In this document: one piece after another, positions 53,284-61,579 of the stretch
Layout: each line of letters starts with the position of its first letter
How positions within the stretch are numbered: position 1 is the first letter of the stretch
Assembly (NCBI RefSeq): GCF_003600835.1
Contig: NZ_NQYC01000001.1
Location: 558,001 to 622,000, forward strand
Direction: 5' to 3'
Source: Bacillus sp. PK3_68
GTDB taxonomy: Bacteria > Bacillota > Bacilli > Bacillales > Domibacillaceae
Length of the DNA: 64,000 nt
Notes under the pieces: model-generated
Seen by the model: only the letters and a program-made list of their open reading frames with translations
The model's database searches: none
Told to the model about the DNA's origin: nothing
Translations under genes and position numbers: made by a program

Positions 53284-53789
53284 TGAGGCAGCAACTTCTT
53301 AATCCGCTTTTTAATTGGAATGCCATATTCTTTTTCTAGCATCATATTCAAGTTGTCGATGAATGCCCTGGCTTCAAGCAACTCGTCCATCATTTGTGCA
53401 ATGCCTTCTTTTTCATGCTCATCAATAATGTTAGGCGGTTTAGCTAAACAGACTGTTTGTATCTTATTAAGAGCCTCAGTTATCTCTCTTTCTGCATTTG
53501 CTTCTAGTGCCAACCTATGCCTTTCTATAGCTGGTCCTTTTAAAACCGGTGAAGTGTAACCGTCGGAAAACTCATAGAGCAGTTCCCCTATGTATTCTGG
53601 GCTGTCTTCATATACTCGAATTGATTGTTTAGCAATGTCCCGCTGCATCTTCCTGCGGTCATTCTTGTAGTGGCTAACCAACTGTTTCGAAATATTGAGA
53701 TCTAGTGCCATTTGTTCGTTTGTCATGTCCTCTTCTATCAGCAGGTTTCTTACAGCCTCTCCGACTTCTGCTGACGGTTTGATCGTCAT
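53256..53789 (-). CDS. Early phage DNA-binding protein, HTH N-terminus
   Basis: 177 aa. EEDMTNEQMALDLNISKQLV and SHYKNDRRKMQRDIAK form an XRE-like HTH at about 18-50; the remainder is helical, with NLNMMLEKEYGIPIKKR. In skin-like prophages a similar gene lies between the Cro-like and YqaI genes; a regulatory or recombination role is possible. Confidence 0.7.
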   Translation of the reverse strand: MTIKPSAEVGEAVRNLLIEEDMTNEQMALDLNISKQLVSHYKNDRRKMQRDIAKQSIRVYEDSPEYIGELLYEFSDGYTSPVLKGPAIERHRLALEANAEREITEALNKIQTVCLAKPPNIIDEHEKEGIAQMMDELLEARAFIDNLNMMLEKEYGIPIKKRIKKLLPQWKAKGWLL

Positions 53790-53853
53790 AACCCTTCCTC
53801 CTTTTGTATTTGGCTTTCAATTTTTAAATACATAAATTAGTAGTATGGTAGAT

Positions 53854-54036
53854 TCAAGAAACTACTTGTTGCTCTTGCTGACGAATCCAGTCATCAATAG
53901 CTGCTGTAGTAAAAAAGATTCGGCGACGTACCCGAAAGTGCGGGATTTCTTTTTCTCGGACCATGTTGTAAATTGTGTCCGTACATACGCCGAGATAATC
54001 AGCAGCTTCCTGGACGGTCATTGTTTGGCGGGTCAT
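53854..54036 (-). CDS. Excisionase-type HTH protein
   Basis: 60 aa. MTVQEAADYLGVCTDTIYNM and VREKEIPHFRVRRRIFF are the MerR-like winged helix of excisionase-family binders (HTH_17). No integrase accompanies it in this window, so it may act as a regulator only. Its start shares a base with the Cro-like stop. Confidence 0.85.
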   Translation of the reverse strand: MTRQTMTVQEAADYLGVCTDTIYNMVREKEIPHFRVRRRIFFTTAAIDDWIRQQEQQVVS

Positions 54037-54269
54037 TAGCTTACCTCCTTAGTTAGTTCCTTTTGTGCATTTTTTGCACAAAAATCATTAAAAAAAAGCG
54101 TCCAATCAAAATCCAAATGATTAGCAATTGATTTTGCTACTTTAACACTTGGCCTCAAGCCATTTTCGATCTTAGTATAATAAGAACGGTCAATACCAAC
54201 TAAGTCTGCTATTTCCTGATGTGATAATTCTTTTTCATTTCTTTTTTCAACTAACCATGTATTTTTCAT
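54036..54269 (-). CDS. Cro-like XRE regulator
   Basis: 77 aa from ATG 54269 behind AAGGTGGTG; the longer frame crosses the promoter. XRE HTH: EKELSHQEIADLVGIDRSYY, TKIENGLRPSVKVAKSIANH. First gene of the lytic early operon, with a perfect promoter (54301-54329). Its own C-terminal codons (FCAKNAQKE) contain a further operator copy. Confidence 0.88.
   Translation of the reverse strand: MKNTWLVEKRNEKELSHQEIADLVGIDRSYYTKIENGLRPSVKVAKSIANHLDFDWTLFFNDFCAKNAQKELTKEVS
54064..54080. promoter_or_regulatory. Operator copy inside the cro-like gene
   Basis: TGTGCA-TTTTT-TGCACA, a 17-bp copy identical in layout to the switch operators, lies in the 3' coding part of the Cro-like gene. Confidence 0.6.
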
Positions 54270-54300
54270 TATTTCACCACCTTGTGCAGTTTCTACACTA

Positions 54301-54385
54301 ATTGTATAGTGCATTTTTTGCACTGTCAACACTTTTGTTCATTTTTTGCACAAACATTTTAATGTGCATTTTTTTCACTTATAAT
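54301..54385. promoter_or_regulatory. Lysis-lysogeny switch: three operators and two promoters
   Basis: Operators: 54308-54324 (AGTGCA-T5-TGCACT), 54336-54352 (TGTTCA-T5-TGCACA), 54363-54379 (TGTGCA-T5-TTCACT), spaced 28 and 27 bp, thus mostly on one DNA face after five half-turns. The first fills the 17-bp spacer between TTGACA (54324-54329) and TACAAT (54301-54306) of the minus-strand lytic promoter. The third abuts TATAAT (54380-54385) of the plus-strand repressor promoter. Confidence 0.85.
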
Positions 54386-54413
54386 ATAAGAAATGCTAAT
54401 AGGAGAGGTTTCT

Positions 54414-54773
54414 ATGGAATATGGAGAGCGCTTAAAAAAGCTAAGAAATGAAAGAGGTATATCTCAGCAAGAATTTGCAGATAGATTAAAGATTAATCGC
54501 TCCACTTATGCGCGGTATGAGCTAGGTAAAACACAGCCTGATTTTGAAACCCTCCAGAAAATAGCCGATTATTATTCTGTCACAATTGATTTCATTCTGG
54601 GCAGATCAGACAATACCAATACTCAAACTAACGACGAAAAAGAAATGAAGGAATTCTTCAGTAATCCTAAATTGAATTTATTCTTTAAAGAAATGAAAGA
54701 GTCTCCAGAAGAGCAGCTAGAGGAGCTACGAGAAATTTGGGAAGTTATCAAGAAGAGAAAAAAAGAGAAATGA
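54414..54773 (+). CDS. Phage repressor (cI-like, XRE)
   Basis: 119 aa from ATG 54414 behind AGGAGAGG. N-terminal XRE HTH (GISQQEFADRLKINRSTYAR, YELGKTQPDFETLQKIADYY), C-terminal charged helical tail for oligomerisation, without a LexA-like peptidase domain. It is like Xre of PBSX in size. It is divergent from the cro-like gene and is the natural lysogeny keeper. Confidence 0.9.
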   Translation: MEYGERLKKLRNERGISQQEFADRLKINRSTYARYELGKTQPDFETLQKIADYYSVTIDFILGRSDNTNTQTNDEKEMKEFFSNPKLNLFFKEMKESPEEQLEELREIWEVIKKRKKEK

Positions 54774-54789
54774 TATACATAGGTTAATG

Positions 54790-54825
54790 AACAACACGCT
54801 GCGACTGGCGTGTTGTTGTTTTTTC
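54790..54825 (+). terminator. Repressor terminator
   Basis: AACAACACGC/GCGTGTTGTT stem followed by GTTTTTT. Confidence 0.9.
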
Positions 54826-54893
54826 GATACAATTACTTGTTTTGTTAACGTTAGTGAGAAAATAGTTATCATAGAAAAACAAATTAATAGAAA

Positions 54894-54940
54894 GAACCAT
54901 TTTAACGAAAAACTTCTTTTCTTCATTAAAATGGTTTAAT
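54894..54940. terminator. Hairpin after the HEPN gene
   Basis: AACCATTTTAA pairs with TTAAAATGGTT over a 20-base loop, just past the HEPN stop codon. Confidence 0.6.
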
Positions 54941-54958
54941 TATATTTTCTTAATTTGT

Positions 54959-56761
54959 TTACCCTATAAATAAATACTTCGGTTTACTAATTTCTTCTTT
55001 CCCTACTGTACCATTCTCTAATCTTTTCATATAATCCTCATACGTGTAATCTATAGAGTTTAATATCTCAGTAATTCTCAAATGTGGATTTTTGCACATG
55101 TAATAGATTATTAATCCAAGCAAGTTATTGTTATAACTATAAAGCCGTAGAGACTTGCAGTTCAAGTCTACTTTTGTTTCTTTACCAGAATGTATTAATA
55201 CATTCCTTGCTCTATAAGTTCTAACAAGATCATACTCTATTTCTTTTCTCTTCGTACTAAGATATTGATGCAGAACCTTTGGATTAGATAAAAAACTTCC
55301 TATCTCTGCGATACCCCTGGCTAGATTATCATTAAATTCTAATTCTGATATTAAAGAACTCCCTTTATTCTCAATAAAATTAAGAAGCTTCTTTAAATCA
55401 TACTGATAATCTTCACCATTTTTTTTACATTCCAGAAATTCTTCTATAATAGAAATTCCTCGATCCTTTTGCTCAAAAATCCTCCCCCAAAAAACATTTA
55501 TTTTATCCTTAACTATATATAAGCATACAATTTTAGGAATAATATCTTTAACCTTAGCAATAATACTCCCTCCAGATTCTTTAAAGGTCAAAATATATTC
55601 TAATACTGCCCAAAGATTTATAATTTTATTCTCTTGAGATTGGTTAAGTTGATTTTTGACAATATTCAAAGCTCGTTGAATATTAAACACTTCTTGTGAT
55701 CTAATACTTTCGGAAAAAACCCTGTTCCTATACAATATAAAGTCTTCAACATCCTGTCGTTCCCTGTTTTCGACATTAGAAAATAGAATATTTACGTCTT
55801 CGTTTTCTGTATATCTTATTTTCTTACAATTGCCGTTAGGAAGTTTACAAATTATCTTATCTAAAATTAGATTTTCACTTTGTGCAGAGACGTAATTGAT
55901 CATTTGAAAATAAGATGTAATTGAATTTACTATATAATCAAGACCTTTAAAATAATCCATTGATTTTATTTTTATACTGCAAAGATCATAACCGTTAGGT
56001 ACTTGTAAGTATTGCTTTGTCTCTTTTCCACTAACTGCATCAACTAGAGTTACTTTGGAAAAATCCTCTTTCACTAACGAAAGATTAAAATCAATATACA
56101 ATTCATCATTATTAAAATAACTACTCTGTAATACATTCATATAATATACAAATTCATCAGCTGTACGTTTTAATTCCCCAAATTTATCTAGAAATTCATC
56201 AATATTACTTTCATCAATTTTCACACCACCAAAGTGCCCATTAAACCATGTTCCTAAGTACTTTAAAGAGTATCCATCGTACAATAATTCATTAATAATA
56301 AGTTGAATAGCTTTTTCTACTTGATCGTAACTCTTATAATTTTTAACAAAATTAATTATTTGAGAGTAAATATTTTCTGTGTCAATCTTTTTTACCAGCG
56401 AATCACAAATAATGTAGATATGAGAATATTGTATTAACTTTTGCTGACCTTCCTTATGATCTAAACCCTCTAGTTGTTGTATTAATAAATGAAATTCTTT
56501 TCTATACAGGCTCTCATCGTATAAAATAGAGTTTTTTATATAGTATTTCATTGCATCAATAAGTTCATTTCTTGACTTTCCGAGTTTGTCTAATTCGAGA
56601 TTTGTCGTAATATCTTCATGGATCTCAACATAATCTATAAGTAACTCCCTAACACTTGGGGTGTAAATTTTAGACAAAGACTTATGTTCATTCTTTATAT
56701 AACTTTTAAACCCATGTATAAAATATTTTTTTGCATTGTATATTTTTTCCTTTTCCCCCAT
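54959..56761 (-). CDS. HEPN-domain protein, candidate abortive-infection effector
   Basis: 600 aa from ATG 56761 (GAGGAG upstream). The first about 370 residues are mixed and unrecognised. From about 375 the sequence follows the Apea/HEPN pattern: IINLWAVLEYILTFKESGGS, a helix bundle, then LVRTYRARNVLIHSGKE (about 513-529) with the R-N-x3-H RNase-type motif (R-A-R-N-V-L-I-H). HEPN proteins of this layout are RNases in Abi, toxin and CRISPR systems. Very AT-rich compared with the chromosomal genes, so probably acquired. A structured RNA gene lies divergently 140 bp upstream. Confidence 0.75.
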   Translation of the reverse strand: MGEKEKIYNAKKYFIHGFKSYIKNEHKSLSKIYTPSVRELLIDYVEIHEDITTNLELDKLGKSRNELIDAMKYYIKNSILYDESLYRKEFHLLIQQLEGLDHKEGQQKLIQYSHIYIICDSLVKKIDTENIYSQIINFVKNYKSYDQVEKAIQLIINELLYDGYSLKYLGTWFNGHFGGVKIDESNIDEFLDKFGELKRTADEFVYYMNVLQSSYFNNDELYIDFNLSLVKEDFSKVTLVDAVSGKETKQYLQVPNGYDLCSIKIKSMDYFKGLDYIVNSITSYFQMINYVSAQSENLILDKIICKLPNGNCKKIRYTENEDVNILFSNVENRERQDVEDFILYRNRVFSESIRSQEVFNIQRALNIVKNQLNQSQENKIINLWAVLEYILTFKESGGSIIAKVKDIIPKIVCLYIVKDKINVFWGRIFEQKDRGISIIEEFLECKKNGEDYQYDLKKLLNFIENKGSSLISELEFNDNLARGIAEIGSFLSNPKVLHQYLSTKRKEIEYDLVRTYRARNVLIHSGKETKVDLNCKSLRLYSYNNNLLGLIIYYMCKNPHLRITEILNSIDYTYEDYMKRLENGTVGKEEISKPKYLFIG

Positions 56762-56869
56762 TTTGTTTCTCCTCAAAATAGATAAATTTGCTTTAAACTA
56801 ATCAATCTTAGAATATAACTGTCCCTCTTAGTTCACTTGTGTAATAAACAAATGGTATTTTTAAATTTA

Positions 56870-57000
56870 TTGACTAAGAAAAGAATACATGTTAAAATCG
56901 GTACATACTCTAATATAAGAACAATGAGTGCTTCTCTCTTTCGAAATGGGTCACCCTGGTGATTCCCCCGGAAGATGTTAGCACTCTTATTTGTTTTTAA
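56870..57000 (+). ncRNA. Structured small RNA with own promoter and terminator
   Basis: Promoter TTGACT (56870-56875), 17-bp spacer, TAAAAT (56893-56898); predicted start about 56905. Outer stem GAGTGCT (56926-56932) with AGCACTC (56980-56986), possibly prolonged by ATAAG/CTTAT; inner stem GGG-TCAC / GTGA-TT-CCC (56948-56967) with loop CCTG; CTTC/GAAG beside it. The outer stem is followed by TTATTTGTTTTT. No open frame of note. Family not identified; comparison with the abiF RNA motif is the first test. Confidence 0.6.
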
Positions 57001-57074
57001 GTAACTTCAATTTTACACTCTTCTCTATGCTACCCTTAAATCTTCTTTTTGATAACTTCCGTTACAATTTAGCC

Positions 57075-57272
57075 CTATAATTCTGTTATAAGATCATGGC
57101 GTGTTTTTTGTTTTAACTTTATACGATTAAAAACCGCATTCTCGGCAGAAAATGCGGTTATCTCTATTTTGAATAATAACGATGCTAATTCTCCGCGTAA
57201 GTTGTTCAGTTGTAATACTAGCAGGTGTTTTTTATGTCGATTATCCACAAGTACTTCAAATTTTGGAATCAT
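57075..57272 (-). CDS. Possible small protein coupled to the DprA-like gene
   Basis: 65 aa whose ATG overlaps the DprA-like stop (ATGA). KFEVLVDNRHKKHLLVLQLN is beta-like and basic. Against it, a minus-strand terminator (57127-57160) lies in the middle of the frame. Thus either a real short protein with an embedded terminator or a chance frame. Confidence 0.3.
   Translation of the reverse strand: MIPKFEVLVDNRHKKHLLVLQLNNLRGELASLLFKIEITAFSAENAVFNRIKLKQKTRHDLITEL
57127..57160 (-). terminator. Terminator of the HAD-PRTase-DprA operon
   Basis: AACCGCATT/AATGCGGTT with a 10-base loop and TTTTTAATC on the minus strand. Confidence 0.75.
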
Positions 57273-58402
57273 AATTTAAAATAACGATCTTCAAGTTTGC
57301 GAATCAGAACATTTAGTTCAACTTTAAGTTCTATAGCTATTTCACAAACTTTATCTAAAGCTTCATCTAACTTTTCAGTTGAAGAAGCTTTGAGTTCTTC
57401 TGTTGCTCCTTCAAAATGATTATGAAAAATGTTCGTCTCTTCTAAATAGGTTTTACTCTTTTCTTTATTGGATTCTGCTCTACTATGTAGACTCCTTTTA
57501 ACTTCTTGCATCAGTTTATCAAGTCGAGCATAGTCATCCTCTGCCTTCAAAACCTCTGCTTCTTTATCATTAAGAAGTTTATATATCCCTCTATTTTGTG
57601 GCTTCTCCTCTTCTGTAGGAATTGGACAAAACAACAACCTTTTTTGTTGTTTCGAAAACTTTATAGTATGTTGAGTTCCTCCTATTACATCTGTTTGAAC
57701 AGGACAGACCCCTAGACTTAATCCACTTTGAATTCTATCTCTTAAAACAAAAGACTGCTTAAATGTTCTTCCACCAATTGGTGTTTCAGAAATAAGAAGT
57801 CCGTTCTTATTTAGAATGTCTTGAGCAAGACCAGTATTTTCTTTAGGATATATTTTATCTAGACCTCCAGCCAGAACAGCTATTGTTTTTCCATTTACTC
57901 TCAGAGCACCTTCGTGTCCAGCAGTATCAATGCCGAGTGCCAATCCGCTAACAATAACATACCCCATTTTTGAAAAAATAGAGGAAACACGCTTTGCTGA
58001 TCTAACTCCAATTTCTGTAGGTTTTCTTGTTCCAACAACTGCAATTGTATTATCTTCTTTTAACAAATCTAAATTACCCTTGCAAAATAAGTACATCGGA
58101 GGGTCATCAATTCGTTTGAGATTTTTAGGATAAAATTCATCATTAATAGTGACAACTTTTACTCCTTGCGCATAATGTTGATTCACCATATCCTCAGCTT
58201 TTTGCATAAGACTTTTCATATAAAACCTATCTGTAACTTGTTCTAGAATTGAATTTGTCTTAATATGCTTTTCCAACAAAGGGAAATTTTGTGAGTTTAT
58301 CAAAAACTCAAAAGATAAATCTGGGAAACTGTTATATAAGCTTATTAGCCTTTTAGAACCAAGACCTTTAACTTTACTTAAAGCTATCCAAATCAATGAC
58401 AA
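57269..58402 (-). CDS. DprA-like Rossmann protein with C-terminal extension
   Basis: 377 aa, TTG start behind AAGGGGTGAC. N-terminal helix-hairpin-helix-like segment (LSKVKGLGSKRLISLYN), then the DprA/Smf Rossmann core: AVVGTRKPTEIGVRSAKRVS, VSGLALGIDTAGHEGAL, TIAVLAGGLDKIYPKEN, LLISETPIGG, FVLRDRIQSGLS and GGTQHTIKFS. The usual winged helix is replaced by about 100 residues of charged helix (300-377). Genuine competence DprA is a housekeeping gene; location and partners point to a specialised, defence-type or nucleotide-sensing relative. Confidence 0.85.
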   Translation of the reverse strand: MSLIWIALSKVKGLGSKRLISLYNSFPDLSFEFLINSQNFPLLEKHIKTNSILEQVTDRFYMKSLMQKAEDMVNQHYAQGVKVVTINDEFYPKNLKRIDDPPMYLFCKGNLDLLKEDNTIAVVGTRKPTEIGVRSAKRVSSIFSKMGYVIVSGLALGIDTAGHEGALRVNGKTIAVLAGGLDKIYPKENTGLAQDILNKNGLLISETPIGGRTFKQSFVLRDRIQSGLSLGVCPVQTDVIGGTQHTIKFSKQQKRLLFCPIPTEEEKPQNRGIYKLLNDKEAEVLKAEDDYARLDKLMQEVKRSLHSRAESNKEKSKTYLEETNIFHNHFEGATEELKASSTEKLDEALDKVCEIAIELKVELNVLIRKLEDRYFKL

Positions 58403-58471
58403 TGTAAGTCACCCCTTAAGGTACGAACGATTTAATAAAAATTCCAACTTTTATAATTATAAAGATAGACC

Positions 58472-59734
58472 TTAAAATAAATCAACGTCTTCTCTTTCGA
58501 AAATTGGCGTTTCCTCTTCCATAGTTAAGTTGTTACAGCCCTCATAAAATTCTAGACTACTTCTGCAATTAGAACTTGAGAAATTTGAACATCCCCAAAA
58601 AGGCCTTGCATCATTACCATTGAATCTTAGTTTATAAAGGCCATCACAACACTGACATGGGATTAATAATTTAGATCTTGTATTAATTTTTGTCTGCATA
58701 GCAGCTAATGCAAGTATAGAAACCTTTTCTGCTCCAGCTTTCAGCAACATTTTCACACATTCCATAGCGGTAGAACCGCTAGTAATTATGTCATCGACTA
58801 ATACTACATGTCCGCTTACCTTTTTATTAGTAGAAAAAACTCCATTTACATTTTCAGCTCTCTTATCCCACCCTTTAGCTTCTTTTTGTGGTTTATAGTC
58901 TCTAAGAACTGATAATATATCACAATCAATTTCTGAAGCATAGTTAGCTACTTCATCGTTTTCTAAAATTAATTTAATTCTATCCGTTTTTCCAGGTTTT
59001 GCGGGTACAGAAGTAATAAAATTAATTCTCCCAGCTTTTTTCGATATATAATCTAAATTTATTTTAACAATTCCCGCTAAATTTTTTCCTATATTTACTT
59101 TATCTCCCTCTTTAAAATTCAGTATTTTTCCCGTTAACGGGTGAAGATAAGATCTAGGATCAGCCGAAGTAAAATATCTACCCGCTGTATAAAGTTTAGA
59201 AGAGATTCCATTATCCAAAGGATGATACAAATTTTCCAGATAGATTTTCCCGCTATTAATTTCTGAATCGCATGCTTTATTTTCGTTTAAATATCCATCG
59301 CTTCTTCCATTTAAATACCCCTCTAGATCCGAAACGGAATCTACTACACAATCCGGAAGCTTTGTCCTTTCTGCTCTCACATCTTTATTTCTAAAATACA
59401 TGGAATTTAAGTGAAAAGTATGGGCTGAATAAATGTTATCGAGATTCCCTGTCACAAGTAGAGATTGAAGTGCATTCACTTCCAATTCCTTTATGACTGA
59501 AAAGATAGACTTCGGAAAGCGATATTTTATTGGTTGAATATACGACAAAAATTCTCCATTGAGGCCATCGGTAAAAATATCCCATATTTCCTCTTGGCTA
59601 TATAAAGCGTAAAATTGAGTATGCTGTAAATAATTATTAAACGGAACGAAGTAATCAGATTTTTGAAAATAATCCCTACTGATATGATCTAAATCAAAGA
59701 AAATATGTTCTATACCTTGGTTATAAATAAGCAA
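58472..59734 (-). CDS. Phosphoribosyltransferase with C-terminal zinc ribbon
   Basis: 420 aa, TTG start behind AGGGGG. The first about 240 residues are unrecognised. A PRTase core lies at about 245-360, with the PRPP loop VVLVDDIITSGSTAM (about 322-336) as in ComF/hypoxanthine enzymes. The C-terminus (about 365-405) carries CQCCDGLYKL, FWGCSNFSSSNC, a topoisomerase-type four-cysteine ribbon that usually binds DNA. PRTase plus ribbon suggests a nucleotide-handling enzyme brought to nucleic acid; that is inference. Partner of the DprA-like and HAD genes. Confidence 0.8.
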   Translation of the reverse strand: MLIYNQGIEHIFFDLDHISRDYFQKSDYFVPFNNYLQHTQFYALYSQEEIWDIFTDGLNGEFLSYIQPIKYRFPKSIFSVIKELEVNALQSLLVTGNLDNIYSAHTFHLNSMYFRNKDVRAERTKLPDCVVDSVSDLEGYLNGRSDGYLNENKACDSEINSGKIYLENLYHPLDNGISSKLYTAGRYFTSADPRSYLHPLTGKILNFKEGDKVNIGKNLAGIVKINLDYISKKAGRINFITSVPAKPGKTDRIKLILENDEVANYASEIDCDILSVLRDYKPQKEAKGWDKRAENVNGVFSTNKKVSGHVVLVDDIITSGSTAMECVKMLLKAGAEKVSILALAAMQTKINTRSKLLIPCQCCDGLYKLRFNGNDARPFWGCSNFSSSNCRSSLEFYEGCNNLTMEEETPIFEREDVDLF

Positions 59735-59760
59735 TTGAATACCCCCTAGTTTACGATATA

Positions 59761-60264
59761 TTAGATTAAAGTTAAAAGTTCATTAAATGAATTAATTATT
59801 ATATCGGCGCCAGCTGTGATTAATTCTTTTTCTGTATGAACTCCCCATACTACTCCAACAGCCTCTATTCCTGCACTTTTATACGCTTTTATATCCCTGA
59901 TATCATCACCTATACCTAAAAATGCTTTCTTCGATAACTCTAATCCTTGAATACACATTTCTATAGGCCCAGGATGAGGTTTCTTATATTTACAATCATG
60001 GTATGCCACTAAATAATCGGGTTTTATACCATGATAATTTAAAACTGACTCTGCATATTTACGAGGTGAATTCGTTACAATTCCTATCTTTATTCCTTTC
60101 AGTTGCAAAGTTTCAATAACTTCCTTTCCCCCGTTATAATGTTGAGTTAAATTTACACTTCTATAACATGTTTTCCAATCTCTTTTGTCTCTCATAGGTT
60201 TTAATGAACTAGTATCTAAAAGAGTTTCATCTAAGTCAAAAACAACTCCCTGAATATGATTCAA
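59761..60264 (-). CDS. HAD-family phosphatase
   Basis: 167 aa, TTG start behind GGGAGGGG. All four HAD motifs: FDLDETLLDT (catalytic Asp), IVTNS, KKPHPGP (Lys), GIGDDIRDI. Like phosphoglycolate phosphatase without a large cap. First core gene of the operon; could dephosphorylate the nucleotide or sugar product of the PRTase. Confidence 0.88.
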   Translation of the reverse strand: MNHIQGVVFDLDETLLDTSSLKPMRDKRDWKTCYRSVNLTQHYNGGKEVIETLQLKGIKIGIVTNSPRKYAESVLNYHGIKPDYLVAYHDCKYKKPHPGPIEMCIQGLELSKKAFLGIGDDIRDIKAYKSAGIEAVGVVWGVHTEKELITAGADIIINSFNELLTLI

Positions 60265-60350
60265 ATTAGGTCCCCTCCCAAAATAGTACCTACCATAGGA
60301 TCAGAATGTACTGAGTATCGTAATAATACTTCTTCATAAAGCCTGCTCAA
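60261..60350 (-). CDS. Possible leader peptide of the HAD operon
   Basis: TTG 60350 opens 29 codons, MSRLYEEVLLRYSVHSDPMV through GTILGGDLI, whose TGA overlaps the HAD TTG start. Protein-like text, and its end contains the HAD ribosome site (GGGAGGGG). No clear ribosome site of its own, so it could also be the remnant of a longer upstream gene. Confidence 0.3.
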   Translation of the reverse strand: MSRLYEEVLLRYSVHSDPMVGTILGGDLI

Positions 60351-60699
60351 TATTAATATGGTTATCTTCTAATTGATTCTTATAACTACACTCCCCCTCT
60401 AAATGATCCCCAAAGGTCCATAGACCTATTTTAACAAACTTCAACTAGATCTTTTGTCGTTACATGTCGAATGTTAGATATAGAACTTTAGATTAATTTG
60501 TAGGATAATATAGGAAAATAACTCTTATTTTTTATTTGCTTTAAAAGTCCATTTTCACTGTTCCTATCTAAGACTTTCAATTATTTAAGGATATTATAAG
60601 TACGCTCATTTATAATACGTTCAACTTATCACTCAACAGCAGTGATCTATATAAAGAATTAAATTATTAGAACAAATGGATAATTAAGGAGGAATAAAG
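60351..60699. other. AT-rich divergent promoter region
   Basis: No convincing gene. Contains repeat copy A (60473-60533) discussed below and the start region of the TcmP gene on the plus strand. Confidence 0.4.
60473..60533 (+). repeat. Imperfect direct repeat, copy A
   Basis: A segment beginning TCGAATGTTAGATATAGAA matches 62447-62507 at roughly 44 of 60 positions by eye. It lies upstream of the TcmP gene. Confidence 0.6.
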
Positions 60700-61497
60700 A
60701 TGGCTTACGGCGGAAATTATGATGAGATTGGTAGCTGGTCATTAGCTAAATTGAAGTTCATAGAAGATTATTTGCCCCATTACATAAGAGCCACCAAAAA
60801 AGCCATGCATCGCTATTATATTGATTGTTTTGCAGGTAAGGGGAAATGGATTCATAAAGATACTAAAGAAATTGTAGACGGATCACCCGCTATTAGTATG
60901 AAATATAAAAATGACTTCACAAAAATGTTTTTCATCGAAATGAATTCAGAAAGATGTAATTCCTTAAACGAATTAATCAAAGAACAACAATGTACAAACG
61001 CTGAAGTCGTTCAAGGTGATTGTAACGATAAAATAAAAAGTGTTCTTCAGAGAATTCACAAACGAGCTCCCTCCTTTGTATTTGTCGATCCTTCGGCTGA
61101 TCAAGTCCAATTTTCAACGATGCAGTTATTGTCCCAATGGCAAACGGAACTATTTATACTTTTTCCTTACCAAATGACACTTAGAAGATATTTACCTAGG
61201 GATCATTCGAAGTTGGGTGATTGGCAGAAAGAACGGCTCAATAGTTTCTTTGGATCAAAAGATTGGTTAGATATCTACCTAAATTCTCACAGAGACTACT
61301 TGTTAAGCAATCTCTTAAATTTCTATATCGGAAATTTAAAGAAGCTAGGATACTGCTATGTACATGAATCTGAAATATTCCAAGTTAAAAATGGCCCTGA
61401 ATTATATATGATGATATGGGTGGGGAAACATCCGATAGGGAACAAAATTATGAAAAGTGTATACGATAAACAAAGTGATCAATTATCTTTATTTTAG
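60700..61497 (+). CDS. tcmP: Three-Cys-motif partner protein TcmP
   Basis: 265 aa with an ideal ribosome site (AAGGAGG). WSLAKLKFIEDYLPHYIRAT and YYIDCFAGKGKW at the N-terminus and FVFVDPSADQV in the centre are typical of TcmP: a methyltransferase-like Rossmann protein. C-terminal ELYMMIWVGKHPIGNKIM is also typical. The family is named for its genomic partner, the three-Cys DUF5131 protein, which is indeed the next gene. Function unproven; usually on phages, plasmids and islands. Confidence 0.88.
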   Translation: MAYGGNYDEIGSWSLAKLKFIEDYLPHYIRATKKAMHRYYIDCFAGKGKWIHKDTKEIVDGSPAISMKYKNDFTKMFFIEMNSERCNSLNELIKEQQCTNAEVVQGDCNDKIKSVLQRIHKRAPSFVFVDPSADQVQFSTMQLLSQWQTELFILFPYQMTLRRYLPRDHSKLGDWQKERLNSFFGSKDWLDIYLNSHRDYLLSNLLNFYIGNLKKLGYCYVHESEIFQVKNGPELYMMIWVGKHPIGNKIMKSVYDKQSDQLSLF

Positions 61498-61504
61498 GAA
61501 CTTC

Positions 61505-61535
61505 CAGGAACGAATGTTCCTATTTTTGTTTCAAT
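61505..61535 (+). terminator. Weak terminator after TcmP
   Basis: AGGAAC/GTTCCT followed by ATTTTTGTTT. Partial readthrough to the partner gene is likely. Confidence 0.6.
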
Positions 61536-61579
61536 CGCTCTTTTAATACGTTATACTCTTGGTAATAGGAGGGATAAAG

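Noticed and set aside
57269-58402. Housekeeping competence gene dprA
   Set aside because: Lacks the usual winged helix and the chromosomal neighbours topA/sucCD, and sits with PRTase and HAD genes beside a prophage.
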